64,000 nucleotides of DNA from Riptortus pedestris (GCA_019009955.1 CM032228.1:130641001-130705000); one strand, 5' to 3'. Counted from the stretch's first letter, positions 47,004 through 59,830 are shown. Notes: generated by a model from the letters alone, not told the origin. Made by a program: numbers and translations.

Positions 47004-47656
47004 CTGTTAACGCTCTAGCGGTCGCAATTTTTGTTTGATCGTTACGAAACTCGATATTTAACCGTTTTATGTAAAAAGACAGATCAAGTTCGTTAATGGC
47101 TGAAATCGGACCAGAGGGAGGGGGGGTTTAGAGGGGGGATTTTCGAAAATTCAAAATATCTCCGTTATTATGCATCGGATCGAAAAATTGTATAGAACCA
47201 ATCTTATTGCAAATTAAATGTACTATAAATATTTTTATATACATTTATTCCCTATCTTGAGTATTAACCGAGATATTTTTATGAAGTCTGTGGTCGGGTA
47301 TAGTTTCGATTACGTCGGCCATCTTCATTTCTCGGCTCAGGCGGAAGCTTCTTCTAACCTGTCGTTTTTAACCTTACCTTACCTTCGTTACTTTGTGAGA
47401 TTTATGCAAATACGTTCTGTTCATCCGCCCCCCCCCCTTCTTTAGTTCTTGGACTACTAAAATTTGAGTTATTAAAATATAAATTATTCTTACAATTCTG
47501 AAGCCGTTTCAGTTGGGAATTTATTTTAATTAATTGAAAAATTTCTCATTATCTAATCACGGTGGTATTGTGTTACCAGTGTGCAGATTTCTATATTGTA
47601 AAACTTCATGGGGGAAATCTGCTTAGTTTACGCAGCCCCTGCGTGACGGACTTTTT
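46806..47656 (-). repeat. family A element, copy A11 (long subfamily)
   Basis: Inverted relative to A10, 47 bp away. (AT)n slot at 46933-47000. Its long 5' half, including a poly-C tract at 47430-47438 and CTAACCTGTCG-type motifs, matches A2. Both hairpins are intact; the loop read in element sense is TCAA. Confidence 0.9.
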
Positions 47657-47659
47657 GAC

Positions 47660-49175
47660 AATTTAGGAGGCTATCCCTGATGTGAATCTTATGAAGGATG
47701 ACTACTTGATTTATTCAATTTGTAGCAATATACATTAAAGAGAAGAGTAAAGCTGAAATAAATTCTATATAAAGACCTGAATATGATGGTCTGGTGTGGG
47801 TTGAGAAAGTATTGCACTGGAATTTCTGTGGTAAAGGTGGCTCCATTGAAAAGAGTCCCTCTAAAACTACTATTATTGCATTATTTCAATTTTTTGAATG
47901 ACACGTGAGCGTTTTTGTGTGTAGTGTGCGTTGAAGTATGTAATATGTACATAGTATGAGCGAATCTGTGTGTAATGAGTAAACTGGATTAGGATTGTAA
48001 TTTCTAACATACACGTATTCTCCTCCACTCCCCAGCATTTAGGTGTCCACATGTCAGTTAACTTTATTTCATTCTGTATAAATATAAATAGTTTGTCTGT
48101 CCTGTACTATTATAGACAGTCCCGACTGTTATTTTATCCTTTGCCAAATATTCATGACGTTTTCTTCATACAATGCGTTTCTTTCTATATTAGCCTTATT
48201 ACTGTTGGCTCGTGTAGTCCATTTGGGTTTAGTTGTCAGTGTCATTTACTGTGGTTGTAGATGAACTGGACTCTGCTTGACGGAAGTGAAGGGGATTATC
48301 TTGTGTGGCACTGCTATTATCCTGTAAAAGTGAGCTTTTGTTAACATTTTATTCGATTTTTATGAAGTGTCTGTCTTTAAAACGAAATTAGCTTTTGTAA
48401 AGTTGTTCATAAAAAACTGCACGCTGACGAGTTGTTTGTTAATACAAATCTCGGAATATGATCAATTCATTATCTAATAATATTTATGAACTTATGTACG
48501 GATATAATAAAACCCTTAACGATTGAATAAACAGCTACGTCAATGAAGGTTCATTAATATAGCAGTCTGAAGATTTGTTTTGTCTCACAACCTTCAAGTA
48601 AACGATCATAACTAAACATTACGTGAAAACCCAGCTCACTAAAAAAAATAAAATGTAATTTTGAACTTATTATTACCAGACACCACCGTATAAAAACAAT
48701 TGGGAAGGTAAATATAGCGTTTTAATAATAAGTGTACAAAACAAGTGAAAACATTTATTTCTGAATTAATCTTAATGCAATATGTTATAATATTCAAATA
48801 CAATTATGTCATTCTCTAATATTGTGTAGTCAGCATCTAACCCAAATGACTCTTCCAAAGTTATCGAGATTCAATTCAAGTGAGTTAATTTTATTTCTTC
48901 TCGCTCGAACTATATCCTGCTCCACTTCTGTTGCTAGCTCAATCGCCTAATACGAAAGATTAACGTCATGCTTTTATGTCCATATGATTTTATGGTGGTG
49001 ATCGGGCCTGGAACATATTATCCAGATATTTCCACGATCTCCTTTGGATCTCGTTGTTGTTCAATTGAAAATAACTTGTTGAACAATTTTCAGTTCTGAT
49101 TCTTTTCTTTTGTCATGCTGTTTTTAAGAACAAAAAAGGTTTAGCATGTTTTTATCTCAAATGTATTTATTCTTC
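47660..49175. other. no gene recognised
   Basis: AT-rich; no repeat family or RNA identified. Confidence 0.35.
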
Positions 49176-49178
49176 ATA

Positions 49179-49410
49179 ATAATATTATTATTATGAATTA
49201 ACATCCACTTTTTGGAACTAAGGCTAATTGGGACGGATTATCTACAGGTTACCACCCTTTACTAGGCAGGGTGGGATTTTAGGATATTATTTAATGAATT
49301 TCGTCACTAAATAATTTCCTTTGCCCAGGCCAGAATCGAACTCGCCACTCTAGGTTTGTCATGTGAGATAAAAGGCCAACGCTTTAACTCGCATGGCTAA
49401 CCTGTGCCCC
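49179..49410 (-). repeat. tRNA-derived SINE, copy S4
   Basis: A near full-length minus-strand copy: tail ATTATTATTATGAATTAAC, body GGACGGATTATCTACAGG, box B AGAATCGAACTCGCC, head CATGGCTAACCTGTGCCCC. Confidence 0.8.
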
Positions 49411-50188
49411 AAACATAATATTAAGAAAAGCATACTTTGTATGATCAAAACAACATCTGTCACATCTAACCTACATTTTTCATCTGGTGGGAAGGTATTA
49501 TTCGAACCTATATCTTAGCCAAATAGATATTAAATATGATGGATCATTTTACCCCCTTACACATCCATTGTACAAATATTTTCTAATTGCCCTTAAGAAT
49601 GAATGTTGCTGCTTGCCCATTTATCGAGGGGTGAATGCAGATCTATTCAATATGTCATTTCATCTCAGGTAGTCCGAAAATATTTCTGTGGTAAACTGGA
49701 ACTATATCAGCGTTTGAGGAAAACCTAAAGTATTGAAGAGAGATAAAACTTCCTTATGCACCTGGCAACTACAGTATTCTTCGTTGCTATAAACTCTATT
49801 CACTTAATGTAAGCATGTACAACAATGAAAAAGTATTTGCCAACAAGGGCAAACTCACGTGGATTTAGGTACTGTTTCCTTCGATAAGTCCTACCTTTGT
49901 CATAGAATTGGGTATATTTTTTTAAAAATTTAAATGTGATTGTTTTAGTTCACTACAATTTGCGGTGGTTAGACATTCTCTGATTTGCGTAAATTTTCGA
50001 AATTTGGCTTCTTTTTGTACATTGTAGTTCTTGATCGTTATTAATGTTCTCTTTCGCTAAATTCATCTAACACTGCAATTCGAGGATCAACTGTTGGGAG
50101 TGGAGTCTTTTTAAGGACAACCTCTATATAGTAAAGATCCCATTGAGTACTTTTTCAAAATATATGCTTTGGAACTTTTAAATTAAAA

Positions 50189-50636
50189 ATAAAGTCCGTC
50201 ACGCAAGGGCTGCGCAAACTAAGCAGATTTCCCAAGTGAAGTTTTACAATAGAGAAATTTCACGAGAGCCGAGCAGTCAAGGAAACGGCCGAAATAGCTT
50301 TGGCAGGAAAGTCACTCTCGTCCGTTAGCCGCTCAGATTTAATAAAAATGCAAATATCTCGGTTAATATTCAAGATAGAGAATAAATGTATATAACAATA
50401 TTTATAGTAAATTCATTTGCAATAAGATTGATTCTGTACAATTTTTCGATCCGACGTATAGAAACTGGGATATTTCGAATTTTCGAAAATCCTCCCCTCT
50501 AAACCCCCCTCCCACTGGTCCGATTTCAGCCGTTAACGAACTTGATCTTTCTTTTTACATAAAACGACTAAATATCGAGTTTGGTAACGATTAAACAAAA
50601 ATTGCGACCGCTAGAGCGGTAACAGACAAATATATA

Positions 50637-50715
<79 letters not shown>

Positions 50716-50835
50716 AACGGACCTCATTTTCGTCATTTACTAGGTAGGATCGATGGACATTTGAAGACACATTTTGAAAATTCCGTCATGAGTACGACCT
50801 CAGTAGCTGATTTCCCTCAAGGGAAATCTGCTAAA
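50189..50835 (+). repeat. family A element, copy A12 (full)
   Basis: The 5' hairpin has two changes (ACGCAA...CTGCGC). The interrupted (AT)n slot at 50631-50712 is one of the longest. The 3' hairpin loop is TCAA. Confidence 0.9.
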
Positions 50836-51127
50836 ACGACATGGACGATTGAAGTTCCAGTTTTAGTATCCCCTTCGTATCTTCGCTCCTTCAAATATTT
50901 TTAATTTTACAAATAAGCGAAACATATAAGAAGTAAGAAGGAAACTGTATTTTATCGTAGTTGCTTAATGTTTCTCTTGACTTTTGGAATTAATGTTCAC
51001 TTCAGTCTGTCGTTTATCATCATTTATTTCAGTTGATGTGCTTTTTATTTTAAGCTAACCTGATTTGTTAATTAAATACAAATCAGATATTATTCCTTTT
51101 GTGTCGTTCCATAAAAGGGATCTATCA

Positions 51128-51655
51128 ACAGATTTCCTTTAAGGTAAACAAGCTAGCAATTGAGGGTTTTACTCATGACGCGATTTTCAAAATATTTCTT
51201 CTGTGTGTGTGTGTGCGTGTGTGTGTGTCTAACGGTCGTAATTTTTGTTTGTAACCAAACACAATATGTTAACTTTTATATAAAGTCAAGTTTGTCAGTG
51301 GCAGAAATCGAACCAATGAGGTGAGGAGGATAGAGATTGGAATTTCGAAATATCTCCGTTATTCGTTGGATGGTAAATTGGTTTAATCCCAATCTCCCTG
51401 CAGATTTGATTTCTTATAAACGTTGTAAATTAAATTTTTAGTTTTCTGCCTTCAGTAAACCCCCACTTCTACTCATTCGGTATTAATAATAGTCTGTTAT
51501 ATCATGAACCACTTTTTCGAAGCTTATACTCCAAATTAAGTTTTCATTTCTGTGTGAATTATGTGCAAATATTTTCAGTTGGCTGTATCACTTAAGATTT
51601 TAAGCTCTAAACTGCATGGTTTTTTGAAAATTCAAAATATCTCTGTTACTGTTAG
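51128..51655 (-). repeat. family A remnant A13 with GT-type microsatellite
   Basis: Decayed inverted copy: ACAGATTTCCTTTAAGG, ACTCATGACGCGATTTTC, then (GT)n at 51203-51228 exactly where other copies carry (AT)n, then TAACGGTCGTAATTTTTG. Confidence 0.65.
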
Positions 51656-51666
51656 AACAGGATTAT

Positions 51667-52283
51667 TTTTAGCAGATTTCCCTTAGGGGAAATCAGCTAT
51701 TGAGGTCGTACTCATGACGCGATTTTCGAAAACTTTCTTCAAATGTCCATCGATTCTACCCAGGAGATGAAGAAAATGAGGTCCGTTCGAAATTATATGT
51801 ATATATATATATATACAGTCTGTTAACGCTCTAGCGGTCGTAATGTTTGTTTGATCGTTACCAAACTCGATATTTAAACGTTTTATGTAAAAAGACAGAT
51901 CAAGTTCGTTAATGGCTAAAATCGCACCAGTGGCCCCCTTCCCACTGGTGTGATTTTAGCACAGGGTTTAAAGAGGAGGATTTTTGAAAATTCGAAATAT
52001 CTCCGTTACTGTACGTTCGATCGAAAAATTGTATAGAATCAATCTTATTGCAAATTAAATTTACTATAAATATTGTAATATACATTTATTCTCTATCTTG
52101 AATATTAACCGAGATATTTGCATTTTTATTAAATGTGGGCGGATAATGTACGAGAGCGAATTTCCCGCCAAAAGCTAGTTCGGCCGTTTTCGTAACTGTT
52201 CGGCTCTCGTGAAATTTCTCTATTGTAAAACTTCACGAGGGAAATCTGCTTCGTTGACGCAGTCCCTGCGTGACGAATTTTTT
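51667..52283 (-). repeat. family A element, copy A14 (full)
   Basis: Inverted; loop CTAA, short (AT)n slot (51797-51816) and a small internal inverted duplication near 51925-51960 (CACCAGTGG / CCACTGGTG). Confidence 0.85.
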
Positions 52284-52689
52284 ATACTTTAAGACTGTTG
52301 GAATATTAATTTTCTACAACTATTGTTTTATGCATATTTTCTCTGACGCGAATATTAAGTGTGTTTTCTCTAAAGATGCTGGACGGGAGGGGATTGATCG
52401 GGATCGATAAAAATTCTCGAATCAGGCGTTTTGATGATGAGGAGCTTGGTCTTTGAAATTGGACTCTGGGTATTATATTTGTAGTTGTAGAGGGTAAGGC
52501 CTTTTATTTATCCTGATTAACTGTGTTGTTTATATTTTTTTAGTTTTAACTATCGTATACCCCTACATCTACTCATCCGATTTTTACTTTTAAGTACTTC
52601 AGTTATTAAACATCTCAAGGCTAACATTTTAATTCCCGTTTACATAGGCTTGATACTGCTGAAGAAATGGAGAGCAGTTGGTGAGATGA

Positions 52690-52762
52690 GATAATCAGCT
52701 TATATTCCAGTGCTTGGGAAATCTGTTTAATTGTCGTAGGACCTGACTGATGGACTTTCTTT
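52690..52762 (-). repeat. family A 5'-end remnant
   Basis: GGGAAATCTGTTTAATTGTC and CTGACTGATGGACTTTCTTT are a decayed inverted 5' terminus. Confidence 0.5.
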
Positions 52763-53423
52763 TACTTTGATGTCAAAGATACTAGTAATGGAAGCAGAGG
52801 CTATACGTCTCCACTGTTGCCCCTCGTTCATTTTAACAACCTAGTAAAATTATCTAATACATTTTATGTGAATTTTTTTTTTTTTTTTGTAACAATATAA
52901 TAATGTTGCATAATATGTAAGCAAAAGAATGTTGCAAAAAGTAGCATTCTGGTCGCCGTTGTTTTATTAAGTCGCCTATATTCTAATACAGAAGTTAGCC
53001 AACTTTTTGAAATATTTTGACAAAATACTCCTCCATCTTGAGATACAGATTCAATCAATATTTGACCAGATTTTTTAATGTCCTGTTTGGTGAGAATACG
53101 CTAACCTAAATGATGCACAGTCAATATGTTAATATACAAAACCGTTACACATATTTCCTTCTTCACCTACCCCTGAGAATTTTATTTTTTTGAATGTGAA
53201 AGCTGAGGTTAGTTATAAAAGAAGGGTGAGATAAGCCAGATGCCAGAAAGATTTTTTTGCCACATATAAGTAAATAAACTCCCAAAATAAAACAGACAAT
53301 TATAAAGAGGTCTATTTCCATATTCTATTGACTATTTCCATTACATAGATGCACGTGTTTCCCATTATAACTAGTCTATGCGAAGTTCATTCTATCTCAT
53401 ATAGATAAATCTTCGCCACAAAG

Positions 53424-53535
53424 TGTGTGTGTGTGTGTTTGTGTTTGTGTGTGTGTGTGTGTGTTTGTGTTTGTGTTTGTGTGTGTGTGTGATTGTGTGT
53501 GTGTGTGTGTGTGGGTGCGTGCGTGCGTGCGTGCG
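53424..53535. repeat. (GT)n/(TG)n microsatellite with TTTG and GCGT variants
   Basis: A tract of about 110 bp of GTGT with TTTGTG interruptions, ending in (GCGT)n. Confidence 0.95.
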
Positions 53536-54114
53536 CCACCAATATTAAACAATCCCCATAATTAATGCATCAGTACATATTTGAACGAGGATGACTTCAA
53601 TGAAAGTACGAAAAATTCTTTTGAAGGACTGGGTATCCAAATCGTTGCACGGCATCCATAAAGCTTATTGTACTATTTAAATGTTCAAAACGAGTATTGC
53701 GGACAAAAAAAAAAACATTCACTAATAATACTTTTTAAAGGAGGATAAATGCCCATCTTCTTCTCCAAGTAATCATTTTTCTTTCTTTAAATCCCTAATC
53801 TAAATCTGTTTCACGTTTGATTTAGTTTGAGCATTCTGTATCTCTATTACTTTAACAGAGTTTATAAATTACAAATAATTAATCCGTGAAAAGAAAAAAA
53901 ATAAATCTTTCTTTCTAGAGATGTTATGTTCGAAACTGTTCCACTACTGTCTCAAAACATTAAGAAACAATGCTGCAATTTAATGTGGTTTATGTAGAGC
54001 TTTAGATTTTTATTCATTTTTAGATTTTGAATCATTTATAGGCGGTATTAACTAATTAAAAGTGGGAGATTTCTAAAATTTGTATAGGGTAATCACAGCT
54101 CGGATTGATATAGG

Positions 54115-54577
54115 AAAAGTCCGTCACGCAGGGGCTGCGTAAACTAAGCAGATTTCCCATGTGAAGTTTTACAATAGAGAAATTTCAGAATAGAGAGCCG
54201 AACAGTTAAGCGAACGACCCGAACTAGGTCTTGACGGAAACTCACGACTAGTCCCGAAGTTAGCCGATCTCGTCTCAGAACCTGAAAACAGAAAAATGCC
54301 AATATCTCGGTTAATATTCAAGATACAGAATAAATGTATATAACACTATTTATAGTAAAATTATTTTGCAATAAGATTGATTCTATATAATTTTTCGATC
54401 CGACGTATAGTAACGGAGATATTTTGAATTTTCGAAAATCCTCCCCTCTAAACCCCCCCCCTCCCACTGGTCCGATTTCAGCCATTAACGAACTTGATCT
54501 TTAGTTTTACATAAAAGGTTTAAATATCGAGTTTGGTAACGATCAAACAAAAATTGCTACCGCTAGAGCGTTTACAG

Positions 54578-54643
<66 letters not shown>

Positions 54644-54768
54644 TTTGAACGGACCTCATTTTCGTCATCTCCTGGGTAGGATCGATGGGCATTTGAAGAA
54701 ATTTTTCGAAACTCGCGTCATGAGTACGACCTCAATAGCTGATTTCCCTTAAGGGAAATCTGCTAAAA
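54115..54768 (+). repeat. family A element, copy A16 (full)
   Basis: Both terminal hairpins intact (3' loop TTAA), (AT)n slot at 54583-54637. Confidence 0.9.
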
Positions 54769-54769
54769 A

Positions 54770-56360
54770 TAAAATAGAATATAAGTCAATGGGATAATGT
54801 TGGGAAAACTAGCTTTGGCTGCCAATTCCCTGTGTTACCTTTCTACTTCCAATTTCTATTTAATTCTCTTGGTCACATTTTACGCTAGCCAAACGTTTAC
54901 AATGTTTCGTGTATACTGCATCACTAATAAATATATTCTTTGTGGAAGGATGGCCTTTTTGTATTCATCTTTATATCTACATTTCACGGCCAGCACTTTT
55001 ATTTAGAAAAAAATGGATTTCTTTGATTGTTCGATAGTTAAGTTTTTATTTTTCCTCCCATTTTGACGACTAACGAAGTTTTTTTCTATAGTTTGTAATA
55101 GTAAACAAATTGTGCCGATTTGCTGGAATATTAATTGGCAAACTTATATATACTCTTGGAAAAATGATGTGTCTAAATTAACATTATTGAAAACAATAGA
55201 AAAGAAGGGCATATCTTGACAAGGGAACATTTTACGCAGGCAACTCAGCTATTATAATATTTTCACTTAAACAATTTCACGTTCAAATATTTATTTGGTC
55301 AACGAAAATTAAACTAATATTTAAAATTTTATAATAAAAAATTATTGAATTAAGTTTGACAAGAAACTGAACAAGGACGCACAAACACGGCCTACAAACA
55401 AAACTTTTGAAACTTATTAATAGTTTGAGAATAACAGCATAAACTACATGGCTATAATATACAGACTTCCGAAAATTTTATACAAAAGAGCTTTATTTTC
55501 AGCTTTATCCTATGCCATAAACATTGGTTTACAAGACTAAGCCACCAACATAATGGACATTGGAAAAGATAAAGGGTTTTAAAACCCTAATCAAAATATA
55601 TTAGGGTTACCAAAAATAGTTCTAATGGAATCAATTTCTAAACCCTTAATTATTTCTAAGCGCTGTCTTCTAGAATACTTCAATCATCTGGTGTTGATGC
55701 TAATAAAACGGTTGGTATTGATGAAATTTAAAATAGACACATTCTGCTTACTGCCATTTTATTCATTTAAAAAACAATAGATCAATATTGAATTTATTAC
55801 TAGTATATATCTAAACTAGTAGTAAAGGAAGGCGGTAGAAGGCAATGGAGAATTCTGTGCTCCTGCTATATTCATAGAACAAGAACTAACTTAACATATT
55901 CCAATTAAATGACTACCTAATACAACAATGAATGATTACGGACATACGTTAAAGTAGCCCTACATAAACTTATGAATTCCTCAATAGACAACGAACCTAA
56001 CGTATATTTATCAGTTTGCTATAATAATATAATCAAAAAGTATCTTAAATAGAAAAGAATAACCGAAATGACATATTATCTGCCATTATTGCAATTATTT
56101 TTTAATGGTAATTGACAAATATCTGGTAAATAGACCTGCCAAAACAGACCTCTGTACAACTTAAATTTTAACAGGACATGGCACAGAAATTTCGTCCTTA
56201 AACCGATTAAAATTATATTAGAGGTATACTCACTTGTTCCCGGGCCCTCTCACACTGCAAATATGGGGGCAAATGGAGCAGGGAGTATCTGGAGTTGATG
56301 AATAGAGAATGATCAAAGATGATCATGCATCGTAGGAATCTCGTCCTTTGGAAGCTGTAC
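54770..56360. other. no gene recognised
   Basis: AT-rich spacer; the 70-residue frame at 54797 has no family resemblance. Confidence 0.4.
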
Positions 56361-56362
56361 TC

Positions 56363-57031
56363 CCTTTAGGGAAATCAGCTATTTAGGTTGTACTCATAAT
56401 GGGATTTTCAAAAAATGTCTTCAAAAGTCCATAGATCAACCAAATTGTTACTACGACTTTACTACTGAACAGACTTACAAACACTTGCTCTATGAGTATA
56501 GGCTAATAACGGAGAAAAAAAAAATATATATATATATATTTATATATATAATATGTAAATTATATATAATGTATATGTAAAATGTATATATTTGTCTGTT
56601 AACGTTCTAGTGGTCACAATTTTTGTTTAATCGTTACCAAACTCGATATTTAGTCGTTTTATGTAAAAAGAAAGATCAAGTTCGTTAACGGCTAAAATCG
56701 GACCAGGGGAGGGGGGTTTAGAGGGTAGGATTTTCGAAAATTCGAAATATCTCCGTTACTGTATGTCGGATCGAAAAATTGTACAGAATCAATCTTATTG
56801 CAAATTACATTTACTATAAATATTGTTATATACATTTATTCTCTATCTTGAATATTAACTGAGATATTTGCATTTTTATTAAATTGACGCTAACGGACGA
56901 GAGTGACATTCCGCCAAAAGCTCGCTCGGCCGTTTCGTTGATTGCTCGGCTCTCGTGAAATTTCTCTATTGTAAACCTTCATGTGGGAAAACTGCTTAGT
57001 TTACACAGCCCCTGCGTGACGGACTTTTTAT
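56363..57031 (-). repeat. family A element, copy A17
   Basis: Inverted, missing the last bases of its 3' terminal hairpin. (AT)n slot around 56520-56590 is degenerate; the 5' terminus CCTGCGTGACGGACTTTTT is intact. Confidence 0.85.
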
Positions 57032-57044
57032 GTATGTTTTTTTT

Positions 57045-57267
57045 TCATTGTTTTGATTATTAACTGAGATATTTGGATTTTTTTTAGTTTTCAGCCTTTA
57101 GTAAACCCCCACTCCTTCTCATGTCATATTAACTTTAAGATGTTATCTTATGAAGATACCTAATATTTTTTTCATTAAACATTTACGTTTTGAGATAAAT
57201 GCAAATACGTGACACCCGTGGGAAATCTGCTTAGTTAAGGCTGTCCCTGTGTGACGGACTTTTTTAT
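57045..57267 (-). repeat. family A 5'-half A18, abutting A17
   Basis: Begins at the AACTGAGATATTTGG block and ends TGTGTGACGGACTTTTTT. It belongs to the long subfamily (CAGCCTTTAGTAAACCCCC). Possibly the target into which A17 inserted. Confidence 0.65.
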
Positions 57268-57624
57268 TATTTGATGTCCCACATCAGGGATGATTAGCAT
57301 AGTTCATATCCTTCTAATTAAGGGATGGAAACTCTGATGGAGTATAACTCCTTTTTTAGCAAATCAATTTTGAAATCGTGCAAGATGTTTGAATTCATTT
57401 TATGCATCCTGGAGTATCCAATAATACAGTTGTAAATATTTCAGATATATTGTAATCCTCATGACAGTTTCAATCCTTTTTTTTTTCCTCTGCTTAAATT
57501 GCACTTGTAGGTTTTTGTCTTGTTAACACCTATGGTTATTGTTCATTTAATTTAAGATGCTCATTTGAGAAATATAATTTGAGGCTCAAATTTGCTTGAA
57601 ATTATATAGCACCTCCTCCACCTT

Positions 57625-57722
57625 CCATTAGGATTGGTGGACATTTAGTCAATGATTTTAAAAAATCATGTTATGAGGACAACCTAAATAAGCGAGTTCC
57701 CTTACAGGAAATTAGCTAATAA
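57625..57722 (+). repeat. family A 3'-end remnant A19
   Basis: GGATTGGTGGACATTTAGTC, TTATGAGGACAACCTAAATA and GAGTTCCCTTACAGGAAATT are decayed forms of the 3' end. Confidence 0.5.
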
Positions 57723-57784
57723 CGATTTCATTCTATTTACTTATATCGAGGTTCTAATCTTATGTTAATTTAAAGTATTAATAT

Positions 57785-57905
57785 ATGGCGTAGACCTTGG
57801 AACAGATTGCATCTTATAGGGCCTACCTGACGGCAGGCTAAACCTTGACAGAGAAAAGAGGCAGGTGTTGGGGGATCCTTTGCAGACAGGACTTGAGTTA
57901 TTTCC
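57785..57905 (-). pseudogene. possible Penelope-like C-terminal remnant
   Basis: The minus strand holds AAGGTTTAGCCTGCCGTCAG, close to AGGGTTTAGCCTGGTAGC at 14617-14636 at the end of the GIY-YIG ORF. Flanking similarity is patchy. Confidence 0.35.
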
Positions 57906-58093
57906 AACCAGACCTTAACCAGCTGCCCTCCTTACAGATATAAAACCATACCTCCCACTACATGTCACCTACTGCCGCGAGTACCACTAGCTGGATTGGA
58001 TTACCGCTCATCCGTAAACACTCCTAGTCCGCTAATCCTTTCTTCGTATTTTTTTATCATCCGGTGCGAACGCTACTCAGATTATTTGCTAAG

Positions 58094-58094
<1 letters not shown>

Positions 58095-58163
<69 letters not shown>
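58095..58163. repeat. (AT)n microsatellite
   Basis: About 34 AT units, not inside a recognisable family A copy. Confidence 0.95.
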
Positions 58164-58164
<1 letters not shown>

Positions 58165-58377
58165 TATCCACTTTCGTGAAACTTAGTCAAATAGTATTGA
58201 CAATCAACCAAGTTTGGCTTCGTTAATCTTCTTCTGAGTCCAGAAGATCCGACGTAACAATTCTTAATAGATTCCTATAGGATTAGTGAAATGATTTCTT
58301 ACACCTTTATGTTTTCTTCGATGAGGCAATCCAGTTGGTTGTTGAGTTACTAAATTTATTTTACACGTGCTGCTGTA

Positions 58378-58890
58378 CCCTTGAGAGAAACCAGCTACTG
58401 AGGTTGTATTCATCTCACGTTATTCGAAATAGTTCTTTAAATGTCCATGGATGCTAACTCAGGAAATGTCGAAAATAAGGTCCGTTCAAGACTATATATT
58501 GCTTTCATAGAACTTTTACTGTGTGAGGAACACGCAGATATGTTGTGTAATACTTCACATATGGCAAGGTCACTAGCTGAGCTCAACTAGTAAGCTTAGA
58601 GATATGTTGTGTGATGACGTCATTCAAATAAGATTATACGTTCAGACTGGAAACATTTTTATATGCTTTAATTTTATTTAACTAATTCATTTTACGCTAA
58701 AGTTCATTGCTGGTTTCATTGACTGAAATCGGCCAAGACCAAAGGGGGGATTTAGAGGGGAATTCCAAAATTCAAATTATCTCCGTTATTATGAGTTCAA
58801 CGAAAAATGTTGTAGAACCAATCTTGCTAAACAATAGATTTTCTGCAATAGCTGTTCTATACATTATTTTCTAACTCGATTATTAAGGGA
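58378..58890 (-). repeat. family A remnant A20, rearranged, with nested LINE fragment
   Basis: Pieces of an inverted copy (AAACCAGCTACTGAGGTTGT, GTCCGTTCAAGACTATATA, then CTGAAATCGGCCAAGACC) are out of usual order and interrupted by the 51-bp LINE insertion at 58549-58599. Confidence 0.55.
58549..58599 (+). mobile_element. 51-bp internal LINE fragment with 13-bp duplication
   Basis: Matches 31058-31108 of the RNase H LINE with three mismatches. Flanked by AGATATGTTGTGT at 58536-58548 and 58600-58612. Truncated at both ends, with no 3' tail. Confidence 0.8.
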
Positions 58891-59584
58891 GTTAGTTACT
58901 GATACTTCTTTTATTTTGAAAATTGTGAACTACTTATTTTGAATAGAATTAAAAAATGTAATGGAGTTTCCAATTTTTTTCTTTTGTGAAGGGGTTTAGC
59001 GGGGGGGGCTAATTATAGTTATTCTGAATTCCAATGGTATATTGTTTTAATAAATAAACATCATTATTAATTTATTTAATTAATTAATTTAAGTGATTTT
59101 CCAAAACGCTTCAAACGCATGAAAACTCCTTTTTTTCATATAATGGGAGAATTTGGGAGTGATGATAATTATTTATATATATATAAGATATAATAGTAAT
59201 ATAATGATACATCAGAAAACTGATCTTTATTTAGACTAAAAAAATGATTTAATCTACATTTACATTAAATTATGATTTATTGAATTAAGTATTATAATTA
59301 TTTAGATTAATATTTATATTATATTACATACCAATGTATATGCTGTTAATTTGTACTTTAGAAAATATTATTATTTTTATTTACACATTTTTTAATACGT
59401 TATATTATATTAACAACCTTACTAACAGTAATTGCCCAGACTCCTGGCATCATGTTTGTAAACATAAGCCAGTAAAATATCTATCTATTTATGCAAATCC
59501 GTTGTGTCATGACGTCCCAATTACGATTTTACAATTTTGCCTTGAAAATGTTTATTTGATCTGAACACTACAAGATCATATTTC

Positions 59585-59830
59585 TTATTGGCTGAAATAG
59601 GAGCTGGAATCACGGGGGGTTTGACGGGGGGTTGATTCCAATATTCAAAATATCTCGGTTATAATCAGTTGGATTGTAAATTGTTATAGAACCAATCTTG
59701 TTATACATTTGATTGTCTACAATTGTTTTTCTATGCAATTTTTTGTAACTCAAGTATTACGCAGGTTATTCGTATTTTCTTGTTTACATCCTACAATAAC
59801 CCCCCCCCCCCCGCCTCTCGAGTTTTTTAA
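59585..59830 (-). repeat. family A remnant A21
   Basis: GGCTGAAATAGGAGCTGG, TTCAAAATATCTCGGTTAT, GTTATAGAACCAATCTTG and a poly-C tract (59801-59811) follow the order of an inverted long-subfamily copy; both ends are lost. Confidence 0.5.

Noticed and set aside
48254..48330. Exon-like stretch after TTGTAG reading MNWTLLDGSEGDYLVWHCYY
   Set aside because: Splice signals are weak, it does not fit the phase of the 39843 exon (it would create TGA), and no family is recognisable.
57996..58226. Open frame with a Tyr-Ile repeat (also 4846-5049)
   Set aside because: It is an (AT)n tract read as TAT/ATA codons.
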